From the NCBI GenBank assembly GCA_026770575.1, contig MU657206.1, forward strand, positions 109,946 through 173,945: a DNA stretch of 64,000 nucleotides, given 5' to 3'. Below the pieces are notes generated by a model that did not search any database, had not been told where the DNA came from, and saw only the letters and a program-made list of their open reading frames with translations. Both the position numbers and the translations under genes were made by a program. This stretch comes from Pelagophyceae sp. CCMP2097. Lineage: Eukaryota; Sar; Pelagophyceae. Below are positions 51,428-60,888 of this stretch, one piece after another (within the stretch, counting starts at the first letter, position 1; each line of letters opens with the position of its first letter).

Positions 51428-54251
51428 TTAGTAGCACTTGAACCGCGGCTTTTGCTGCTTTGCCACCGCGCAGCCGGCAAAGGGCGCCTCGGCGACGGCG
51501 GCCGCGCAAACCGTGGCGTTGGAAACGGCATTGTTGCGGTAGTCGAGCATGGTGAGGAGCAGATTCGCGGCGCGGTCCCGTGTTAAAGCGGCCCACGCCT
51601 GGCCTACGTGCCAATCGCTCAGCAGAGCAGGGTGTCGTATCCCGAGCGATGCCCCAAAGGACGCCGCCAGCGGACATGCTATGCCGGGGTACTTTGCGAA
51701 GAGCTGTTGCGCTGTCACCTGCTTGATGCGCCGCACGGCCTTGTCGGATCTCGTCATCTCCACCGCGCACGAAATTCGCGCCTCGTCGATGGGCGCGCCG
51801 AGGAATTCTAGGATCTTGCGGAGCTCAGAGGCCGTGTCGCTCTTCAAGTCCTCGTAGCGCACGGGGAGAAGTTGGTTCTGCGAGTCGAGCACGAACGCCG
51901 CATGCGCATTCGCCGACTCGACCCAGAGGCAGGCGTAGAAGAGCGAGGCGCGGAGAAGTTGCTGGCGCATCCCGGCAGAGTCGAAGTCGCCAGAATGTGA
52001 AGAGACGTGCGAGTCGCAGGCCACGGTGCGCCTCTGCAGCTCGGACCACGTCGCATCAAACCTGTCGACGAAGCGTCTTTAGAGGCCTCTACGGCGTAGA
52101 ACGCACGGATGCCGCACGAGGAGGACGACGCGCTTGGCGCCCGTGAGGCGTTGGAATTCGTGCGGGTGGACGTGGACCTTTACCACGATAACGTGGGTGG
52201 TCTTCACGCCCTCGGCCGGCAGAGGACGCATCAGCGACAAGTCGTGGTACATGCTCCCCGTGTACACGCCCGACCCAAACTCGACGAGGCGCCGGGTCCA
52301 GGTGTTGCCGCTCCCGGGGAACGACGACAGCACGGCCGCTGGCCGCTCGTCTGATGCAAAGGTGCGCTCCTCGGTGACCACGGCGCACCGGCGCCGCGCG
52401 AACCATTGAGCGTAGCCCGACGCGTTGGCGTAGCCCGCCGAGGCTGCGACCTGCTCGTCCCAGAGGGCCACGGCCGTGTCCGTTTCGCGGATTTTGGCTG
52501 CGATGCACCTACGCTCGCGGACTCCATACGCCTTCCCCGGCGGCCTGCTCACAACTCGGTTAGTTTCTGGTTATCCAACTGGACGCCGCTTTTTTGCGGC
52601 AAGTCGACGACGGCGCAGTCGCGTCGCACGGCGGCGCGCTCGGACGCGCTCAACTTTAATAGCACGTCGTTGAGCACCGTCATCTTGCGCGGCGCGGAAA
52701 CCGTGAGCGCCGCGCCGCTGCGGCGGCCTGGCGGAGCGCCCGTGAGACGCGGTCCTGACGCCGAGCCGCACACGAGGAGTACAAGGGACGCACAGGGCGG
52801 CTCCAACGCTTTTGTGCCAACGGCGGTGTGGAGTGGCCCTTGAGTCTCGTCGACCCCGACGCACGCAACCAGCGCCGCTCGCGAATCCCCTGCCCGCACC
52901 GCGCTGCCGCAACCGTCGTCCGGCGCCGGCGGCGCGTCCGACGCGTCGGCCCGCGGCGGTTCAATCGGCGCCGAAGCCGTCCTACGCGCTCTCCGAGTGA
53001 CCGAGGCCTCTTCGGAAAGGCGCTTGCAGAGACTGACCTTTTACCGCCGACGTAGAATCGCGTCCTGCAGAGGTCGCGCTTCGGCCCCGCCGTGCAGCCG
53101 TCCGGCCTTGGGCAGAGTCGGTCTTGGTCGTCTAGCAGGTGGACTTTGAAGAGCGTAAGTACCATGGCTTCGAGGTCGAAGCTGTCCTCGAACCGTGCCA
53201 GCATCGCCGCCACGTCGCGCGAGACGGCGAGGAACCCTCGCTCAAACTGCGAAGAGGCGCAGTCGAGCCTCCCCCAGACGAAGCGCCTCGTCGGCCGGAG
53301 CGCCAGCTCGCGCGATATGCGCCGCGGGCAGAGCAGCGACGAGTCGTCGACGGACAGCACATGCGTCAATCCTGGAGCGTTGAGAAGCGCCCAGCGAAGC
53401 TCCGAAACGCGAAAGAGCCGCGGCGAGCCGCGCGGCATCGTCCACGGCGACTGCCCGGCGGCGCCTAGCGAGACTCTTGACTCTGCGCGCACCACCCGAC
53501 GAGCACGCCCTCTTGAGTACGCCTCTCTCAAGGCCGCCTCGGGACACGCTCCCAACCTCCGCTGCGCCGCCGCGTGACTCACGCAGGAAGACGACGTCCG
53601 TCTCCGCGACCGTCTCCACGTCGGCCGCGGCCGGCGCCGCCGCGCCTCGCTCGACGAAGAAGCGGTATTCCCCCGCCGACGCGTCGCGCCCGACGCCGAG
53701 CCAGGCGAGCCACGTCCGCCGCGATTCATCGCGCAGCAACGAACCCTCGGCCTACGCCGAGGTTCCGACACGCAAGAGGCCAAGTCGACAGGACGCTCTC
53801 CACGGAGCCTCGAGTGGCCGCCACGTACGTCGTCTGTCGAGCGGATGGCAATGAAGAGCCGCACTGCAGCCGTCTCTGAAGGGGCTTTGAGCAGAGCGAG
53901 CGCGGCTGCCCCTTCAACGACGACGGATGCGTTCGTCGCGTTCGCGGCGGCGTGTCCGGCGCGTCCCGTCGACGGCCCTGCGTAGGGCGTCGACGCGTTC
54001 GTATGGTTTTCTGCGGCGCTGTGGTATGCGTGTTGCGGCGCGGCGCGGCGGCGCGCGGCCTCGTGGATGAGCCCAGAGCCGCCCCCAAAAAGAAGCACCG
54101 CCGCCGCAAGCGTCTTCACCGCCAGCGCGCACCGCCTCTGATAGTGCGGCGAGTCGGCGCCGTTGGGCTTGGCCGCCGGGTGGCCGCCCTTGCGCGGAGG
54201 TAAAGGGTAGCCCAAGACAGTCTCGACGACTTTGTCGTCGACCAGGTCCAT
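51428..54251 (-). CDS. type II membrane fusion: GT31-like glycosyltransferase plus sulfotransferase
   Basis: Exons 54251..53829, 53751..53583, 53464..53038, 52981..52553, 52508..52107, 52061..51428 (827 aa), all GT-AG and phase-consistent. A cytosolic tail and signal anchor ([20 protein letters not shown]) give type II Golgi topology; the stem has NHTNAS/NATNAS N-glycosylation sites. Residues about 130-340 resemble GT31 ([83 protein letters not shown]). After a linker, residues about 480-827 form a sulfotransferase: PAPS loop [67 protein letters not shown] glycosyltransferase and a sulfotransferase on one chain implies coupled glycan extension and sulfation. Confidence 0.8.
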
Positions 54252-54760
54252 CTTCCCGTCCGGCCGCGAGGCTATAGACCCTGACGGAACCGACGACGGC
54301 GCGAATCGACGTAGAGACTCGAGAGATGAAGCAAAGAGAGAAGAAGCAAAGTTGTTCTTCAAGACTGAAAAGTTTCGAATTAGTTTCGGCGGAATTCGAA
54401 CTCGGCTGTCTTCAGGCCCTGGCTCGAGCTCGTGGGACGCTCCGGGAGCGTCCGGGAGCGCTCATGGGCCCTCTCGAACGGGAGCGTCCGGGAGCGCTCG
54501 TGGGAACGGTTACCGTTCGGTTCGCCGCGTCGGAGCTCCAGCCCGTATTGGTCCGTGGGAACGATTGGGATGGACCCCGTTTACTCGGGGTGGTCATTTG
54601 TCTCACCCGCGCCAAGCTCATTCGTAGTACGTTGCGCGGCCCCCTCGATTGGGTCTCGTCCAGAGGCGCATCGCGGCCTCTTAAGGCGAACGTCGCCGTT
54701 GCTCAGAGGATATGGGGGGGGGCGGGTCGGAGGTTAGTAAAACACAGTGTAAACCTTAGC
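54252..54760. other. intergenic, with ggagcgtccgggagcgctc repeat
   Basis: 5' flank of the fusion gene and 3' flank of eS29, both minus. At about 54439-54502 the unit ggagcgtccgggagcgctc occurs twice, with extra half units. No exon seen. Confidence 0.5.
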
Positions 54761-55134
54761 TTAATTGTACTTGATGAAGCCGATGTCGGCCGCGTACTGT
54801 CGGAAGCACTGACGGCAGCAGTTGAGCGAGTATTTGCGGATGATAGCCTGCTGGTTACCGCACACCTAATGAGGCCAAGACCGTCGAGCCGCGACGGAAC
54901 GACGGCATGCTCTCCTTGAGGCCCCGCTTGCGCGCCCGGGGAGGCCCGACAGCGCTTGCGCGCTCGAGGCGGTCGCGATGCCGGGCCGTCCCGGGCGCCC
55001 GCCGCTCACGCCTCCGTGCCGCGGACACACGGAGTCGACTTTGTCAGAGTGCGGACGCGGCTGCGAACACGGCAGTGGCGCGAGCCCTTGCCGTAGTTCT
55101 TGGGGTGCGAGTTGATGAGTGCCTTGCCGCCCAT
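54761..55134 (-). CDS. RPS29: 40S ribosomal protein eS29 (uS14 family)
   Basis: Exons 55134..55069 and 54865..54761, joined in phase 0 by a 203-bp GT-AG intron, give exactly 56 aa, the eukaryotic RPS29 length. N-terminal exon: [20 protein letters not shown], then CR. C-terminal exon: [20 protein letters not shown], then [14 protein letters not shown]. The zinc-binding Cys set is complete (CRVC across the junction and CCRQC). It sits in the small subunit head near the decoding region. Both exons are too short to stand out as open frames, so the gene is easy to miss. Confidence 0.93.
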
Positions 55135-55958
55135 GATGCACTACGAAGCTGCGCGGGGCGGGTGAGACGGAGCGCGGAAGAGGCGCCGGACCTCTACTCC
55201 GCCGCCGCGCCTCGAGTCTCGAGGCCCGCTCTGGCATCCCGCGCCGTGCGGGCGCGCCGAGGGTCCGCCGCCCACCGGCGCCACGGTGTGCACTGGGCGG
55301 CCACCTGGGCGGCAGAGGCAGCCGGCCGCGGCCGAGGCAGGCGGCGGATTGCCTCTTCCCTCGCCGCCCAGTCCGGGGCGGAAGCCGGCTTTGCGGGAAT
55401 GTGGCTTTCGCCGGCGCGGGCCCTCTCGAACGCTCCCGTGCGACCGACGCGCGCGGCCCGGACGCGGCCTGCCACCTTGCCAGTGACTGTGGGAGTGTGT
55501 GAGTTTTTCAAATCTCTTTGACGTCGGACGATGCGAGAATCTCAGGATCTCCGAACTGCCGAGCTTGAGCTCTCGAGCACAGAGGTGTGGCGTGGTGCAC
55601 GTTGGGTTGCTTGCTTAAAATCCACCCTGGGTGGGGCTGCCCCAAAAGGGTATGACCGTCAAACCAGTCATAGGTAGGCTTCCAGGCCCGGAGGCCCGGT
55701 TCCAAGCCTTGGCCGGAGAGCGCGTCAGCACATAAAGCGCGGCGTCTCCTCACGGAGGTATGGTCCACCAATCACTTTGGCGCCATGGCACTTCGGTCGC
55801 GGTTCGGTGGGGTAGTAGCCAGTTGGGGGGCGAGGGCGTCTTGCGGCTTTTTCGGGTTCAGGTTGCACTTTGGGGAAAAGACAGGAGGCGCCCGAACTAT
55901 TTAGGAATTTCCGGAAACTTATGTTGATGTTTTTAATAGTCACTTGCGTAGCTGCAAG
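55135..55958. other. divergent intergenic region
   Basis: 824 bp between eS29 (minus) and the first secreted paralogue (plus). GC falls toward the right end (about 55860-55960). It presumably holds the eS29 promoter. No gene supported. Confidence 0.45.
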
Positions 55959-56387
55959 ATGCGTGGCCATGGTGTCCTGCGGGCGGTCGCGCTCTGGGCG
56001 ATGCTGCACTGCCCGGCCGCGCACGCCAGCGCACCGCTGACGCAGACGGAGAGGCACGCTATCGTTGGAGTCGGGAAGTTTATTGCCATGACTTACGGCT
56101 TCTACGCTGCGCATGCAGCTGCTGCCGGGGTGTATGCCGACCGAGCGGTGACCGTCGGCATTGAGAAACTCTGGCCCGCGGCGGCGACGGCCACGGCGTC
56201 GACGGCCGCGGCGGCGACGGCCACGGCGTCGACGGCCGCGTCGAGCGCCGTCGCGGCGAAAAAGGCGGACGCGCGGGACGTGTTCGACGACGCCGCGCTC
56301 AAGGGGACGGTCAAGCATTTGGAAACTCGCGTCGACGCCTCGTTTTTAGCGGCGGACGCTCCGGCTAACGAGGGCCTCGAGCGGTGA
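55959..56387 (+). CDS. small secreted or plastid-targeted protein, paralogue A
   Basis: Intronless 142-aa frame from ATG 55959. Signal peptide (MRGHGVLRAVALWAMLHCPA, then AHASAPLTQTE), a hydrophobic segment (HAIVGVGKFIAMTYGF) and an internal duplicated Ala/Thr stretch (AATATASTA twice, from a 27-bp DNA repeat near 56175-56240). The end is charged (DDAALKGTVKHLETRVDASF). The first 45 residues align with paralogue B at 56942, so the two arose by local duplication. Function unknown. Confidence 0.6.
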   Translation: MRGHGVLRAVALWAMLHCPAAHASAPLTQTERHAIVGVGKFIAMTYGFYAAHAAAAGVYADRAVTVGIEKLWPAAATATASTAAAATATASTAASSAVAAKKADARDVFDDAALKGTVKHLETRVDASFLAADAPANEGLER

Positions 56388-56394
56388 CCCCCCC

Positions 56395-56850
56395 GACCTC
56401 GAGGCCAAGTGCGACGAATGGCGGCGCTGCTCGAGGTGCGTGCCTTTGGCCTTGGGACGCTTTGCGGTTCCGCGAGACTTTCGACTAAACAGGCGCCTTC
56501 TTCGGTCGCCGGCTCGGAGGATTACATCGCATACCCCCGTCGAAGGACACGGGCTTTTACCTCAACAAGAATGACCATCGGAAGTCGTACTATGATCAGA
56601 AGTTAAGCCGCACGCCTCCACTTTGAGGCAGCGGGCGGCCAGGACGCACCCCCCCCTCCCAGCGGCTACCGGCGCCACTTAATTACAGAAATCGTCAAGC
56701 CACCGTCCCCTAAGACGTCAAAGCCACCTCGGGTGAGAGGGCCGCGGGGTCATTTTTTGCTGACCGGCTCGAGTTCCGCTGCCAAACGACGGCGGAGGCG
56801 AGTCGTCGAATATCGCGTTAAGGACCTCGTCGGCAACGCGGACCTCCCGC
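56395..56850 (+). pseudogene. decayed copy of the ferredoxin C-terminal exons
   Basis: Same order as 50720-51190: exon 6-like piece, intron-like piece ending in an ACAG acceptor, exon 7-like piece and 3' flank. The copy lost one A in the gacgaa(a)tgg stretch, gained a base in the tacccccgtcg stretch and lost the codons for Y-T-I, so the frame is broken in both exon-like parts. No ferredoxin domain accompanies it. It sits between the two secreted paralogues and its 5' border coincides with the end of paralogue A, suggesting that the tail was copied into this locus. Confidence 0.85.
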
Positions 56851-56941
56851 ACAAGTCCTCGCAGGATCTCGGTCGACTCGGAGTTGTTTTCAAATCCTTT
56901 TCGACGTCGATTGCGCAGACTAGAACTTTTGAAGTCGCACG

Positions 56942-57374
56942 ATGCGCGGGGTCCTGCGCGCGGTCTTGGCGTTGCTCCGTTTGTGCCCGACGGCGCATGC
57001 TCGCGGACCGCTGACGAAGGCGGAGAACGAGGCCCTCTTCGGAGTGGCCATTGTAGCAGGCCTCGGCGCGGCCGTGTGGTTCGTCGACCCTCTCGGAGCG
57101 TCACGGTTGACCTTCGGGGCCGGAGGAACTCTGGCACGAGGTGGCGACGTGGTTCACCTCGATGCTGGCCGAGGTACGCGCCGACGTGGCGAAAGTGCGG
57201 GGCGTGAGGAAAGACTGCAGCTGCGAGCCTTTGGTGCAGCCAACGAAGGTCACGCGCAGCCTCGAAACGAGTCGAAACGAGACGGGGTATTGGGTGGCCT
57301 ACTTCGAGCAATCTCATCTCGACCTGGGAAGCCCGGCGTGCTCGCAGGGTCCCATCAAAAGGACGGTCGTCTAA
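56942..57374 (+). CDS. small secreted or plastid-targeted protein, paralogue B
   Basis: Exons 56942..57082 and 57141..57374 (124 aa; 58-bp GT-AG intron). Signal peptide MRGVLRAVLALLRLCPTAHA, then RGPLTKAENEALFG and a hydrophobic segment (VAIVAGLGAAVWFVATWF), matching paralogue A (RG..LRAV, LCPTAHA/HCPAAHA, PLT..E). The C-terminal exon is different from A: VRKDCSCEPLVQPTKVTRSL and RNETGYWVAYFEQSH, with cysteines and an N-glycosylation sequon. Unspliced reading of the same ATG would give another C-terminus, but it is Arg/Gly-rich and less protein-like. Function unknown. Confidence 0.6.
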
Positions 57375-57574
57375 CAAGGGTCCCCGACGGAAATCGCTAA
57401 TCTTCAGCGAAGTGCGTCAACGAGTCACCGAGCACGAGTCACGTGTGCGCGTTGCATCGGGTAGGGCCGCACTCGCGCGGCTTCGTCACGATCTGGGCTG
57501 CAGGTCGCCGCGCGCTCCTGGGTCGATTGGCGTTGGCGTCGAGTCTGCTCAACCGGTCGATGCGGAACTCTGCC

Positions 57575-58341
57575 ATGGCCCCGGCGCGGCCCAAGGTCTA
57601 CGTCTTCGACCTGGACAACTGCTGCTGGCCCGTTGCCCGCGTCCTGGCGCGCGGCGGTCAAAATCCCTCTCTGGGTTATACCGGGACGCAGGCTTCCGGA
57701 GATGTACCAGCTCTGGGGCGGCGGCGGCGCGCCGTTCACCGGGCCGGACGCGAAGAACGAGCTCCGGGACGTCGCGGGCACGCGGGTCCACCTCCTTGGA
57801 AACGTCGCCGAGATCTGGGGCAAGCTCCACGCCGACAACGAGATCGTGAGGCGCCCGCGGGGGACGCGCGTGGCCCGCGGCGACGCCGAACGCAGGTCGC
57901 GGTGGCCTCGCGGAGCGACGAGCCGACTTGGGCGCGCGAGTGCCTTAAAAAGTTCAAAGTAGACGCCGCGGGCACGTCCATGATGGATGTCGTCACCGAG
58001 GGCCGCTGCGAGATCTACAAGGGCTCCAAGGTCATCCACCTCCGGAAGATCGCCGAGAAGACGAACGTCGTGCGTCCGAAAAGGCCCCCTTTGGCGCCTC
58101 CGAGGGTTGCTTGCAGGCCCTCGAGGACATGGTCTTCTTCGATGACGACGCGCAGAACATCCGAGACGTGGCGGCGATCGGTGCGCGCCCTCCCCGCCTC
58201 TCGCCCTCGGCGCCTCGCGCGCGGCGTCAAAATCGGTGCTCTGCAGGTGTGACGTCCATCTTCACACCCGACGGCGAAGGCGTCACCTTCGAGGCGCTCG
58301 AAAAGGCCCGGGCGGCCTTTGCGCAGAAGCACACCCCGTGA
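57575..58341 (+). CDS. magnesium-dependent phosphatase-1 (MDP-1, HAD superfamily)
   Basis: Exons 57575..57627, 57692..57845, 57896..58069, 58117..58180, 58247..58341 (179 aa; an in-frame ATG at 57560 adds five residues). HAD motif I is KVYVFDLDNCCW with both catalytic Asp, then LPEMYQLWGGGGAPFTGP; motif II VAVASRSDEPTWARECLKKF; Lys in EIYKGSKVIHLRKI; motif IV EDMVFFDDDAQNIRDVAAIG; C-terminus TPDGEGVTFEALEKARAAF. This is the MDP-1 family, acting on small sugar phosphates or phosphotyrosine. Intron 1 (57628..57691) requires a GC donor (TG|GCCCGT); no GT donor in the needed phase exists. Intron lengths are 46-66 bp. Confidence 0.9.
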
Positions 58342-58370
58342 CGCGTGAGGCCGACTTTTTGAGTTAATCT

Positions 58371-59614
58371 TTACAAGTGCGCGTCAGTGACGTCGTGAAC
58401 GATGGGGAGCTCGCCGTCGCTGTCGTCGTCGTCCCAAGCGTCGTCGGAGGCATCCTCCCCGGCGTCTGGCGCGGTGTCCAAGCGGGTCCTCGTGATGCCG
58501 GCCTGGGCGGAGCTCTGCGAAGAGAGCGCGCCGTCGTCGTCGTGGGGCGAGGCTTTGAAGGCGAGACCTGTGTCGGAGCGTAATCCTCCGCGTGTGAAGT
58601 ACGATGTATTTCGAGGCAGGACAGGCGACAGGGCCACGCGCCTTTCCACCGCGCGGCCGAGAGGTACCGGAGCACGAACGGCTCGACGGCGTCGACCCCG
58701 ACGACCTCGCCGAGCGCGTAGCGCGCGTCGCGGACACATGCGCGGAGCAGCGCGCCGTCGACCTGTCCGTGCCGTGTCCCAAAGCGAGCTTCGAGGAGAG
58801 GAGGGCCGACTCGAGGGTCCGCGAGACGTCGGGAGTGCCGGCCCCCGACCGCGCACCTCTGACGTTTCCGGCTCAACGTCGCAGAGGGCCGCGTCCGCGT
58901 CTCTGGCCGGGTCCTCGCAGTCGCAGCCGGACCGCACGACGTCGGACCGCAGGTCCCGCAGGCACCGCTCGACGCGGGCCGGGGACCCGAGCACCGCCAG
59001 GACCTCCCGCTCGACCTTTGCGGCCTACGTCCGTCGATCTAAGGGACTCCTTGCTCGACGAGGACCGGCGCGTCGACGACCGACGCGTCGTTCGGCAAGG
59101 AGCACGTACCGCGAGCGCCAGGTCGGCGCCGTCGAGGACGCCGTCTTGGCTCTGGTAGACGTCGTCGTGCGTCGCAAAGCGCACGACGAGCGCCTCGTTG
59201 CGCAGCGCGCCGCCCGACGAGACGCACTCCTCGTGGCGCCACCACCCGCGCGGCAACAGGAGCACGTCGCCGGGGCCTGGCCGCCGCGAGGTCCGACGGC
59301 GTCGCAGGAACGAGCCACCCTCTCGGCCGGGCGGCGGCGCCGCTGCGGTCATGCGAGGATCCCCCTTTGGGGCCGGGCGGCGCACCGAGCTCGACTTCGA
59401 GGCCTCGCAGCATCGCGGCGAGCGGGAACGCGTCGATGTCGGGCCTCTGAAGGTCTAGGCGCGAGTAGTTTCTTAGTGGGTGCGCGTCCGGGTACGCATA
59501 CAGCGACGGGTGGTGCAGCGAATCGAAGACGAGGAAGCGCGAGACACCCTCGACTTGCGCGTGCGCCACGCCGCCGCGGTCGAAGCGCGCCGCCAACACC
59601 GCGCCCGCCGCCGC
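58371..59614 (-). CDS. cupin/JmjC-like (JMJD-type) domain protein, 3' exons
   Basis: Exons 59614..59386, 59276..59110, 59024..58857, 58762..58642, 58567..58371 (294 codons incl. stop). Double-stranded beta-helix features: ARFDRGGVAHAQVEG, SRFLVFDSLHHPSLYAYP, RPDIDAFPLAA, LEVELGPGDVLLLPRGWWRH, NEALVVRFATHDDVYQSQDG. In JmjC enzymes the first strand carries HxD and the later one W-H; here these read R-F-D and W-W-R-H, so iron binding is doubtful. The C-terminal extension is helical (VEREVLAVLGSPARVERCL) and ends in an acidic tail (DDAWDDDDSDGELP). The last intron needs a GC donor (GCGCGT at 58641). 5' exons are probably those at 60032-60888, same strand and compatible phase, but the link is unproven. 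Confidence 0.62.
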
Positions 59615-60031
59615 CTGACGATTTCAAATCAGGCGCGACACCCATCTGTGCGCGTGGCGACAATGACGACGGCACGAATTTGTCGCAGGGGGTCTCCTCG
59701 ACTTTTTCGCGCGTGGGGCTTGCGGAGCCCCTTTCGCACCGAGCGTGCGTCGACTGCGGCCACCGCGCCAAACGGCGCCTCTGCGCCGACGCGGGCGAGC
59801 GCCGCCATGCGCGGCTCGAGCCGCACGCGCGCCAGCCTGCGAGGACCGTGCGCGACTCGCGCGACGGGGATGGTGGCGGCGCGGGGGTATCTTCGGAAGG
59901 CGTCTCGACTCGGACGAAACGAGTCCGAGGACAAGCCGACGACGCTTGTCCGATGTCACGGCTGGGAGACACACCGGGAGATGGTGACGTCTGGCTCCGC
60001 CGCGGCGCCGTCCTGAAGGTGACGGTTAGAC

Positions 60032-60888
60032 GCGTTCCCAATACTCCGCAGCTGCGACGCTTCTTACCTCGAGCTTCAATCGCGCGGCGCCGCCGTCGGC
60101 CTGGATTGCGGCGGTGTCCTCCTCCGACGGACGCGCCCCACTGCGCGGGAAGTCGCCCGGCGTCGGCTGGCAGCAGCACCGGAGCGCGTCCGATCCTTCG
60201 CTCGCGGCGTAGGCCCACGTCTCCGCGGCGTCGTCGTCGGCCGACGTCTCCACAGCTTCGTCGGCCGTCGGGGAGCACGCCGCGTCGACGGCGAGGACGG
60301 CGCCTGCGCGGCGAAGCACGACGGGCCCCCGGCCGTTGGCGACGTGGTCGAGCGCGCCGGCGAGGTTCTTGGCCGCGTCGAAGGCTTTTACGCGCCCCCC
60401 AACGAGCCAGTGCGCGCACCGCCTGCCCGCGGCCGGCGCCGTGATATGCCAGTCGCGCGCCACCGCCGCCGCGGCCGGCGGCCGCACGTAGCGCGACTCG
60501 CGCGGGCCACGCTTTGATGCGAACATGGCCTCGAAATCGTCGCCGACCTATTGCGCGCGTGCCCCCGCGGCCCTCCGCGGCAGGTCACGCACGGCGAGCC
60601 AGTCGAAGTTGCGGAGGATGGGCAGGTCGACTGTCTGTTGGCCGTTGCGGCGGTAGAGCGAACACGCTATCGCGCACTCGTGGCGCAGCCCGAGCCAGGC
60701 CGCGGCGTGGTCGAGGACGAGTCTGGTCGCGCCGATGGTCCGCGGCACGCAGACGTGCCGCCCGCCGCTCCAGGCGCCGTCGTTGGCAAAGAGGAAGAGG
60801 TGCACGGGGCTGCCGCTGGCGACGTCGCCCGCGGGCGCGCGGTCCGCCCACGCCGCTGGCGCATCTGCCGCCTGGTCCCAGATCGCCC
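60032..60888 (-). CDS. doublecortin-like domain exons
   Basis: Exons 60888..60593 and 60547..60032 join in phase 0 (GTGCGT donor, 45-bp intron). The first resembles a doublecortin (DCX) ubiquitin-like domain, which binds microtubules: SPVHLFLFANDGAWSGGRHV, VPRTIGATRLVLDHAAAWLG, IACSLYRRNGQQTVDLPILR, NFDWLAVGDDFE. The second exon continues with a weaker, partly repeated fold ([38 protein letters not shown]). The last exon end at 60032 (GTCTAA donor) is uncertain. More 5' exons must lie in 60890-61900; a helical segment at about 60990-61190 (AGEKIAGARRGARQATIDNE) may be one. It may form one gene with the cupin-like exons downstream. Confidence 0.45.

Noticed and set aside
58402..60444. 680-codon plus-strand open frame
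   Set aside because: Overlaps the cupin-like exons on the opposite strand, where motif order and splice phases are coherent; the plus frame is Arg/Ser-rich noise.
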